Of a stretch of 21,657 nt of DNA, positions 15,228-21,657 are shown piece by piece. Source of the DNA: a virus. Every line of letters starts with the position of its first letter. Positions within the stretch are counted from its first letter, which is position 1. The stretch is taken from IMG/VR virus record IMGVR_UViG_3300033146_000128, positions 1 through 21,657 of that record. One strand, 5' to 3'. The position numbers were made by a program, and so were the translations under genes. The notes under the pieces were generated by a model. That model did no database searches. It saw only the letters and a list, made by a program, of their open reading frames with translations, and was not told the DNA's origin.

Positions 15228-17849
15228 AGGCATTTCAAGACTAGCATCTAATGTGGTATCATAAATAGGTTCTGAGCCATAATTACCATATTCAATAGCT
15301 CCCATATCAATAATATTATTATTGATACGTAAATTATTTGCATAATCTAAATCAAGATTTATTAAATTTCCTACCCTAGTTTTTATAAAATTATAAAGAG
15401 TATTATCGCCTGCATCTATTGATACAGAACCAGATACTGGAGAATAATCACCATTTGATGGATCTTTTAATGATACTGAAGTATTTTTAATATTATCAGT
15501 GTCTATTATTATACCATTATCTTTATTAAAATTACCTTCTATGATATTATATGTAACTTCTACAAAAGAAGTATTTCCTGTATCAATCTTAATTGAATTA
15601 GTATTACCTTCTATAATATTATTAGAAACTTTAAATGTATGTACATCCTCATCTAATACAATATCATTACCATTTTTATTATTATAAAATGTGTTATTAG
15701 TAATATAAGTTTGATAGTCGGCAGTGTTTACAACACAACCATTAGATACTCCATTTTCATTACCATCAAATATATTATTATTTACATATAATTCAAAATT
15801 ATCACCATCATCATTAACAGATATTGCAGTTCCAAATGTTCCAATATTATTCTTAAATTTGCTGTGGTTTATAACTAAAGGTCTATTATTTGCGTCATAA
15901 TAAGAAAAATTGTATATGCCAATACCTCCGGACCAGTCATAACCTGTAGAAGGGTTTACATTACCGTATACATCAATATTATCTACTATTCCTGAAATAT
16001 TAAATAAAGCTAGACCTGAAATCTTAGCAGATGTATTATTATAAATAGACGAATCTTTTATAATAATATTTCCTTCTATTTTACCAGCACCACCCCAAGA
16101 CAATGAAGTATTATTATGAATTTCAGCATGTGAAAATTCTATAACTCCTTTATCTGTATAAATACCACCATAATTAGAAGCTAAACCTTCAGTTAATTCA
16201 CTGTTGGTAAATTTTATAGATTTATGATTTTTAAGAAATACAATAGCTCCTTGATTTTGAGTATCAAATGAATCAGATATAGCTCCATTTGCGTATCCCT
16301 TTTCTATTTTTATTCCATCTATTATTACATTATCTATTCCATATCCATATACAACATGATATGAATAGTTAGAAGGATCTCCACTATCAATATCTCCAGA
16401 TAATACAGTGTTTAATGAGTTTAATGTTCTTATATCTTTTGAATATTCACCTCCTTTAAATCCTCCATAAATATTAACACCAGATTTAAGATTAAAATAT
16501 ACATCTCTATTAGTGCTTATTGTTGTTGGATAATATATTCCTTCTGCTATCCAAATTTCATCATTGTATTTTGCATCATCTAAAGCTTCTACTAAAGTTA
16601 AATAAGCATCTGTCCAAGATGCGCCTGTCTGTGACCCTGATGCAGAATGATTAACATAAATAATAGTTCCTATTCTTAATTTGTCAGCACTTGCTTCTAT
16701 TAATTTGTCAAGAGCTAATGAAATTGTACTTGGATCTATTCCTACTTCTTCTATCCATAAACTAGGGTCAGACGAATTATATGAAATATCTGATGCATCA
16801 ATAGCACTAAAATCAACTTGTAAATTTCCTGAACTATCCCATTCTAAAGAAGAACCTATACTAGATTCTAATACAAAAGAAGGTAGTTGTTTAGATTGTA
16901 ATGTTCCATTAGAATCAACTGTAACATAATATCCATCATTTCCTGATAATTGGGAAATTCTTAATGAACCATCAATAAATAAACCACTTGCATCAAAGAT
17001 TAATCCTGATGATGTATCAAATCTACTTAATGTTTCATTCCATATAGTAAGTGCATTTGTAATAGGATTATCCTCTCGTGTTGCTACTGCCTGTGTAGAA
17101 GCGTCAATATATGAAGAACCATCTAATGTTGAAATTCCAATTCTAAAAGTATCTTTAGTTTCATCAAATACAAATACATATGGGTCTTCGGAACCACGTT
17201 CTACTACTATACCTGACTGTAGCCATTCAGGTGGTGTAATATTATTAGGTAAACCAGTATTTAATTTAATATAATTAGTAGAAACATCAACAGTAACTGT
17301 GTCTAGTATTGTAGTTGAACCATCAACCGTTAAATTACCGCCAATAGATAAATTGCCATCTATAATAGAATTGCCACCAATAGATAAATCATTAGTAATT
17401 GATACTCCAGTAACTGTTAAGTCACCTGTCATTGTATCTCCATCTTTTCTAACATAATCTCCTAAACTAGATTCTATGTCAGAGTATTTCCCATAAAGAT
17501 CCGAAACTGATGAATCTAAATATCCAACAGAAGTTTCTAAATTATCGACTCTTGTAACTAGATCACCTAATGATGAATCTACGTTACTTCCCATCTTTTC
17601 CCAAGTATTAGGTTTACCTTGTTTAAACCATTCTCGATCTATATTTCCGGATGGATCTAATTGAGCATATCTAGTACTAATAGGTGAATTATAAATTAAA
17701 AATTCTCCAGATGTAGGGGATGCACTTGAACTTGCGGTATTTGGATTAGCATTAAATGTTAATAGACTACCATTAGGCATAGTTGTAGTAGGTTTAAATA
17801 CTATAACCCTTCTTTCCATTTCAAATCCTAATTCTTCTAGTGTTGCCAT
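14379..17849 (-). CDS. Modular tail fibre/tailspike with embedded right-handed beta-helix (choice-of-anchor Q-like)
   Basis: 1156 residues, four parts in order. Residues 1-135: N-terminal region with a heptad-like stretch (VDNLETSVGYLDSSVSDL), then DTMTGDLTVTG and short DLSIGG/NLSIGG repeats. Residues ~173-287: the middle module shared with two other fibres (SGIVVERG, TFRIG, STQAVATRED, RFDTSSG). Residues ~397-856: a complete bacterial-type right-handed beta-helix, opening with IYVNHSASG...GASWTDAYLTLVEAL and DEIWIAEGIYYPT. It continues with VNIYGGFKGGE and LSGDIDSGDPSN, many N-N-x-I/F-x-x-N rungs, and closes with SIDAGDN and IDMGAIEYG. Residues 875-1156: C-terminal domain shared with the 486-residue protein (EGVYPL, WEYTGG, IKIRL). 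The helix is a good candidate for carbohydrate binding or cleavage, but I cannot identify catalytic residues. This is the longest gene of the window and probably a major host-range determinant. Confidence 0.87.
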   Translation of the reverse strand: MATLEELGFEMERRVIVFKPTTTMPNGSLLTFNANPNTASSSASPTSGEFLIYNSPISTRYAQLDPSGNIDREWFKQGKPNTWEKMGSNVDSSLGDLVTRVDNLETSVGYLDSSVSDLYGKYSDIESSLGDYVRKDGDTMTGDLTVTGVSITNDLSIGGNSIIDGNLSIGGNLTVDGSTTILDTVTVDVSTNYIKLNTGLPNNITPPEWLQSGIVVERGSEDPYVFVFDETKDTFRIGISTLDGSSYIDASTQAVATREDNPITNALTIWNETLSRFDTSSGLIFDASGLFIDGSLRISQLSGNDGYYVTVDSNGTLQSKQLPSFVLESSIGSSLEWDSSGNLQVDFSAIDASDISYNSSDPSLWIEEVGIDPSTISLALDKLIEASADKLRIGTIIYVNHSASGSQTGASWTDAYLTLVEALDDAKYNDEIWIAEGIYYPTTISTNRDVYFNLKSGVNIYGGFKGGEYSKDIRTLNSLNTVLSGDIDSGDPSNYSYHVVYGYGIDNVIIDGIKIEKGYANGAISDSFDTQNQGAIVFLKNHKSIKFTNSELTEGLASNYGGIYTDKGVIEFSHAEIHNNTSLSWGGAGKIEGNIIIKDSSIYNNTSAKISGLALFNISGIVDNIDVYGNVNPSTGYDWSGGIGIYNFSYYDANNRPLVINHSKFKNNIGTFGTAISVNDDGDNFELYVNNNIFDGNENGVSNGCVVNTADYQTYITNNTFYNNKNGNDIVLDEDVHTFKVSNNIIEGNTNSIKIDTGNTSFVEVTYNIIEGNFNKDNGIIIDTDNIKNTSVSLKDPSNGDYSPVSGSVSIDAGDNTLYNFIKTRVGNLINLDLDYANNLRINNNIIDMGAIEYGNYGSEPIYDTTLDASLEMPNTVGGLPAGTAVSDLKGDALIKMWDELLFPTINPTYVNPDNTFTDNVNTLQEIGDSINITFTAALDKGEILVNGTFQDYRSGDASVYTYTDPSSNTLLVNTNSTSLTNVQTITGYLINIGTQAFTNTISYQEGPQPKDNKNNNVDSPLNAGTTTNKNISIEGVYPLYATTSSISVYTLQPLVSMLTGNNIEIEMVPETGGNKQSFSIAQAWTGAPTNRSITGIQTFSTASNTWEYTGGTGASSLTHWTVTSTTRTLHSQNISYDNYVYNGTDRSDIKIRLVF
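15285..16660 (-). other. Beta-helix domain of the 1156-residue fibre
   Basis: Encodes about residues 397-855. The opening (Y-V-N...S-W-T-D-A, D-E-I-W-I-A-E-G-I-Y) and closing (S-I-D-A-G-D-N ... D-M-G-A-I-E-Y) signatures are those of the choice-of-anchor Q/polymorphic-outer-membrane-like beta-helices of secreted bacterial proteins. They bracket a long series of asparagine-rich rungs. Confidence 0.8.
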
Positions 17850-17869
17850 ATATTTTTATTATTTTTTTA

Positions 17870-19867
17870 TTATATTGTTTCTGCTATTGTTATAGTACTA
17901 GCTTGTGATGATGACTCAGCAGCATTAGTATCTAAAATATTCACAGAAGTTGGATTATTATCCAATTGATCTATTGTCCAAGCATTTGCATCTGATACTG
18001 CTGATGTTGTTCCAACTGGTCTTTTTACTGTTAATGATTTAACTGACCAATTTAATGTATTAGATATTTTACCATAATCCGAAACTGCTACATTTATTGT
18101 AGCAGAAGTTCCGAATGCAGCAACTGCAACAGTTCTAGTTTTAAATCCACCTAATGTATATTGAGTTTGCCCTGTATTTGAAACAACAGTTTGCCCTGCT
18201 AAATTAGTTGCAGTAAAAGATCCCCATGTGAATTGACCCTTATCATGGTCATCATCTACATTTAATGTATTAGTATATGTAATATGATTAGCAGTGTTAA
18301 ATGTACTACTAGATGCCCATACACCAGCATTAGCTACATTATTTAATGTAACATTTGCAGTACTTAATAATCTTTGTGTAGATACTATAGTTATTGTGTG
18401 ATTTGCTATAGTAGTTCCATCATTACCTCCAGATATCATTCTAGTAGGAGAACTTATTGATATAGTTGCATTTGTATCTGCTATATTTACTACAGCAGAA
18501 GCAGAATTAGTAGCTCCATTTGCGGTTCGTGTTGCAGAAATTGCAAAATTAGAAGTAGAAACATTATAACTTCCAGAAGAATAAGTTACAGTTTTTGGAG
18601 ATTCGCTAGTAGTGCTGTTTGTTATCGTTAATTCAGAATTTGGTGATGAATAATTATATACATCTGCGTTTGAAATAGAATTAACAACCGTAGCATTTTC
18701 TCCTGATTTTATTGCTTCTTGACCAGCTGGATAAGAAATAGATCCAATAGTAATAGTTGGATGGGTGTTATTTAATTTAACTGTATTAGTACCATCAACA
18801 GAACCGGCTGTACTACTTGTAAACCATGAACTCCATGTTCCTGTTGATTTTTTAATTCTAATTCTAAATCCTAAATCTTGTGTAGAATTCCCTCTATTTG
18901 CAATAACTAAATTATTTATTATAAAACTATTTGATGATGTTATTGATGTTTCTGATTTTACTTTAAAAGCACCATAATTCTCTATTTCGTAAGCAACTAC
19001 AGCTACATCAGATGTTATACTTACAGAATATACATCATTTTCTTTTAATTCAGTCTGGGTTCCTGGGTATCCTCCAGTAAATGTAGCAGTCTGAACAATT
19101 GGCGGGTTATCATAAGAAATTGCTAGTGTATCTGACGCTCCATCTTCATGAATCACTTTTAAAGTAGATGCATCATCTAAATCAAATGCTAATGTTCCTG
19201 TGAAAATAGGTCTATCTGAATTTTCTGTTAAAGATACTATTGAACCATCTATTGTTACAACTGGTTTATAATTAGTATTACCAGGCAAAGCTAAAATATG
19301 AAGATTAACATCATTTGTTGATGTAGTTAATGATTCTATCACTCTACCATCAGATGAATATACTTTATCTCCTACATTATCATTTGTATTAATTGGTGTT
19401 ACGTCTGAAAACCAAACTCCACCATTTACTCCAAAATTATCACCTTCTATTCCTATTACTATTTGGTTGCCTACTTGAGTTACCACAATAGGTCCACTTC
19501 CAGAGATAGTTCGTAATGATATATTTCCGCTAGAATCAAATCCCGCAAAAACACCAGCCGAACCATCTCCAATATTTACAACTCCTATACTAACATCTGA
19601 ATTAGACCCAGCTAATACCCAATTATCAATATCAGTGTAGTTAACTGCATCTTTTAGAAAATAAATACCATTATTTTCAACAGAGGCATCTGCCGAAACT
19701 GATACTATTGCGCCATCAAAAAGCCAAATATTTGAATTATTATCTTGCCATGTTAAGGGATTAGTTAAATCTGATTTAGATCCTACTAACATTCTTGCGT
19801 CCAGTGGAGCTTTAGCTAAAACTTCAAAGTTTGCTGCAAAATTAAATGTTCCTTTATTTCTTGACAT
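17870..19867 (-). CDS. Virion structural protein with MSRNKG N-terminal domain and Ig-like/beta-rich repeats
   Basis: 665 residues. Residues 1-84 are the domain shared with the 239-residue protein (61% identity by hand count) and probably anchor the protein to the virion. Residues ~90-140 contain a short fibre-type linker (DGSAGVFAGFDSSGNISLRTISGSGPIVV). From ~190 to the end the sequence is Ser/Thr-rich with evenly spaced hydrophobic strands, best explained as several Ig-like beta domains. Landmarks are TVTYSSGSYNVSTSNFAISA, GNDGTTIANHTITI, GQFTWGSFTATNLAG, YTLGGFKTRTV and WTIDQL. The overall pattern reminds me of large uncharacterised structural proteins of marine T4-like phages, but I cannot confirm it. 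No catalytic motif, signal peptide or membrane segment is seen. It lies 14 bases downstream of the 486-residue gene and 20 bases before the beta-helix fibre gene, so it belongs to the same fibre operon. Confidence 0.8.
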   Translation of the reverse strand: MSRNKGTFNFAANFEVLAKAPLDARMLVGSKSDLTNPLTWQDNNSNIWLFDGAIVSVSADASVENNGIYFLKDAVNYTDIDNWVLAGSNSDVSIGVVNIGDGSAGVFAGFDSSGNISLRTISGSGPIVVTQVGNQIVIGIEGDNFGVNGGVWFSDVTPINTNDNVGDKVYSSDGRVIESLTTSTNDVNLHILALPGNTNYKPVVTIDGSIVSLTENSDRPIFTGTLAFDLDDASTLKVIHEDGASDTLAISYDNPPIVQTATFTGGYPGTQTELKENDVYSVSITSDVAVVAYEIENYGAFKVKSETSITSSNSFIINNLVIANRGNSTQDLGFRIRIKKSTGTWSSWFTSSTAGSVDGTNTVKLNNTHPTITIGSISYPAGQEAIKSGENATVVNSISNADVYNYSSPNSELTITNSTTSESPKTVTYSSGSYNVSTSNFAISATRTANGATNSASAVVNIADTNATISISSPTRMISGGNDGTTIANHTITIVSTQRLLSTANVTLNNVANAGVWASSSTFNTANHITYTNTLNVDDDHDKGQFTWGSFTATNLAGQTVVSNTGQTQYTLGGFKTRTVAVAAFGTSATINVAVSDYGKISNTLNWSVKSLTVKRPVGTTSAVSDANAWTIDQLDNNPTSVNILDTNAAESSSQASTITIAETI

Positions 19868-20712
19868 ATTATATTGTTATTTTAAAATTTTAATCTTATT
19901 TTTATTGTACTTCTATCTACACCATTATATATGTAATTAGTATAATCTATAGGTATAGAAAAGATATCTCTTTGTTCTGGTATAGTAGTCCATAAATCCA
20001 ATGAAGCTGATGCAGAACCTCCAGTATATTCCCAATTTCCGCTAAATTCATTATAAGTTTCTACTCCTAGCAAAGGTCTAGATGATGTCCAACTAACAGG
20101 TACAGAAAATCTTTGTTTCATACCACCTGTTTCTGTTACCATTTCAAATTCTATATTATTAGAATATAACATAGATTGCAAAGGTTGTTGTGTATATGTA
20201 TTTATATCTATAGTAGTTCCAAACAATGGATAAACTCCTTCTAGAGATTTAGAAACATTTGAAGTGGTCCCCGCAGGTAAAGATGAATCATATGAACCTC
20301 CTTTACTATCTAGTGGTTGCTCACCTTCATCATAAGAAACTCTAGATAACCACGTTTGGGTTCCTTGTGCAACAATATACCCCGGGATGAATTGATAATC
20401 TACTAAACTAGTCGTTAAAATATTATTAACAGTTCCTGTAGTATCTGTAAAATGATACGTATTAGGTAAACCGCTTCTATTACCAGAAGTTCCATAAGCG
20501 GGGTTTATAAATCCCCTATTAAAATTAGAAGTAAATTCTATATCAATAGAATTTCCTATTATTTCTAAATTATTTACATCAAAAGAAAAAGTATTATAAG
20601 GATTTGAAAAATTCGGATAAAGAGTAGGATAAAACATAGATGCCATTGTATCTGCAAAGGTTTTTCCGTCATCGAAAAATGTATCTCCTGCATGAATACC
20701 TCCAACTGTATT
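19616..20712 (-). repeat. Duplicated gene-junction block, copy A (partner at 14109-15227)
   Basis: Covers the last 276 codons of the 486-residue gene, a 14-base gap and the first 84 codons of the 665-residue gene. Protein similarity to copy B is obvious on both sides of the junction (EGVYPL, ETGG.KQ, WEYTGG, IKIRL, then MSRNKGTFNF), and the nucleotides at the stop codon match. Confidence 0.82.
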
Positions 20713-21342
20713 TACAACCGGGTCTGGATTCTCATAAGAAGCACCTGATCCCCCGTCTGAAGAAATTATAATAGACGAGCTGTCTTCTTGAAATGAAATA
20801 CCATCACCTGGCTTTAAACCTTTAAATACAAATGTAGTTCCATCGGAAGAATCTTCTCTATGTGAAAATAAATCATAAACAGAAGGATCTTCTGTTGTCT
20901 TTATGCCTAAATCTGAAAATGGTCCTGTGTGATTTAATCTGTTTAAAAAATATTCAGGAAAGTCGTATTTCAAATAAGCAGATTCACTAACATCAACAGG
21001 TTGATATTCCATATTACCAGGTAATTCCTGTTTATCAAATAAATCGAAAAATATAAAAAATGAAGTAATGTCATAAAAGCCAGATACAGGTTTTTCGTAC
21101 CTGACTTGAATATAGAATTCTGTATCAGGAACAAACGAAATAGAAGCCATATTAATCTGTGTAAGATCTTGATAAGGTTCCCAATTTATATTATCAAACG
21201 AAATCCTAAAATCTTTATTGACAAAATCTCCATAATTTGATCCTATCCTAAAGTAATTAATATTTTTAATATCTTTTAATGGCTCAGAGTTTGCGAATTG
21301 TATATGTGTACTAGTATACTCTCTCTGTAGTTGATATTGCAT
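19882..21342 (-). CDS. Virion protein sharing its C-terminal domain with the beta-helix fibre
   Basis: 486 residues. Residues 1-~165 are a unique beta-rich domain (SFDNINWEPYQDL, TEFYIQVRYEKPVSG, FFIFFDLFD) that may bind a baseplate or fibre partner. A linker with FVFKGLKPGDGISFQED...IIISSDGG follows. Residues 211-486 are homologous to residues 875-1156 of the 1156-residue fibre; roughly half of the last 120 positions are identical by eye, including EGVYPL, NNIE.EMV.ETGG.KQ, WEYTGG and YNG.DRS.IKIRL.F. The same C-terminal domain on a fibre and on this smaller protein suggests a common docking or oligomerisation role. The stop is 14 bases before the 665-residue gene. The start at 21342 has an A/T leader (AAAAGATTAGAAAATG) without a clear ribosome-binding site. 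Function is inferred from domain sharing and position only. Confidence 0.8.
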   Translation of the reverse strand: MQYQLQREYTSTHIQFANSEPLKDIKNINYFRIGSNYGDFVNKDFRISFDNINWEPYQDLTQINMASISFVPDTEFYIQVRYEKPVSGFYDITSFFIFFDLFDKQELPGNMEYQPVDVSESAYLKYDFPEYFLNRLNHTGPFSDLGIKTTEDPSVYDLFSHREDSSDGTTFVFKGLKPGDGISFQEDSSSIIISSDGGSGASYENPDPVVNTVGGIHAGDTFFDDGKTFADTMASMFYPTLYPNFSNPYNTFSFDVNNLEIIGNSIDIEFTSNFNRGFINPAYGTSGNRSGLPNTYHFTDTTGTVNNILTTSLVDYQFIPGYIVAQGTQTWLSRVSYDEGEQPLDSKGGSYDSSLPAGTTSNVSKSLEGVYPLFGTTIDINTYTQQPLQSMLYSNNIEFEMVTETGGMKQRFSVPVSWTSSRPLLGVETYNEFSGNWEYTGGSASASLDLWTTIPEQRDIFSIPIDYTNYIYNGVDRSTIKIRLKF

Positions 21343-21394
21343 TTTCTAATCTTTTATTTTATTTATCTATAATTTAAAAGGCAAGAATCATAAT

Positions 21395-21657
21395 TCAATA
21401 TAAGTATTCTATAAATAACATAACAGTTTTAGCGGTGGCAGAGTTATTAAGATATTCTATTTTTATAGGCATATTTTTAGGTAACCGTTGACCTGTCGGA
21501 ACTGCCTCACCTATATCTATAGTCTGAGGAGTATTGAAAAATAAACCATCAGCTAATTTAATAATCAATTGTACATAAGTTCCTGCACTTATATCTGCTT
21601 CTAGTGGAAATTCTAATGATAATTTAGAAAAAGTTGTATCTATATCTATAATTCTAT
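21395..21657 (-). CDS. C-terminal end of an unidentified late protein (N-terminus outside window)
   Basis: An open frame of 86 codons enters from the right edge and ends with TGA at 21397-21395. The visible part reads as beta-rich: IIDIDTTFSKLSLEFPLEA, then GTYVQLIIKLADGLFF, GEAVPTGQRLPKNMP and finally KTVMLFIEYLY. Codon use and strand match the neighbours, and there is no competing long frame. It is too short and unspecific to name. A 52-base A/T-rich gap separates it from the 486-residue gene, with no hairpin that I can see, so it probably belongs to the same late transcription unit. A tail, baseplate or head-decoration protein is plausible from context only. Confidence 0.65.
   Translation of the reverse strand, partial: RIIDIDTTFSKLSLEFPLEADISAGTYVQLIIKLADGLFFNTPQTIDIGEAVPTGQRLPKNMPIKIEYLNNSATAKTVMLFIEYLY

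Noticed and set aside
1-21657. Stop-codon recoding or programmed frameshifts
   Set aside because: All large frames are continuous with standard stops (TAA mostly, TGA at 21395); no gene needs a shift or a suppressed stop to be complete.

Overview
The window is a run of late (structural) genes from a tailed bacteriophage with a contractile tail, organised like T4. All 14 genes lie on the minus strand and fill almost everything; the longest gene-free gap is 113 bases. The base composition is strongly A+T-rich. Nearly all start codons lack a Shine-Dalgarno purine stretch and sit behind A/T-only leaders, as in Bacteroidota, and one adhesin carries a beta-helix type common in secreted Bacteroidota proteins. 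I therefore infer a phage of a Bacteroidota host, probably a Flavobacteriia-like one. That is an inference, not something read directly. I see no integrase, tRNA, CRISPR array or IS element.

Layout in transcription order (right to left). (1) 21657-10761 is an adhesin/tail-fibre region. It holds the C-terminal end of an unknown protein, a 486-aa protein, a 665-aa protein, a 1156-aa beta-helix fibre, a 239-aa protein and a 942-aa fibre, and it closes with a clear intrinsic terminator at 10737-10702. (2) 10641-7127 holds a 991-aa fibre with a self-cleaving S74 intramolecular chaperone domain, then a 165-aa unknown protein, and it closes with a perfect 16-bp palindrome at 7111-7076. (3) 7049-1685 is a tightly packed operon with gaps of 1-2 bases: a gp14-like neck protein, two leucine-rich-repeat-like paralogues, the small terminase (gp16-like) and the large terminase (gp17-like). 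(4) 1571-1 is the N-terminal 523 residues of the tail sheath (gp18-like), cut by the window edge. The order neck - TerS - TerL - sheath matches T4 14-16-17-18. The two LRR-like genes take the slot where T4 has gene 15.

The fibre genes are built from a small set of exchangeable parts. A ~280-residue C-terminal domain is shared by the 486- and 1156-aa proteins. An 84-residue N-terminal domain (61% identical by hand count) is shared by the 665- and 239-aa proteins. A ~115-residue middle module is shared by the 1156-, 942- and 991-aa proteins. The first two always occur head to tail across a gene boundary, so a ~1.1-kb block spanning a gene junction seems to have been duplicated. The fibres, neck, sheath and terminase together would supply host recognition, head-tail joining, tail contraction and genome packaging.
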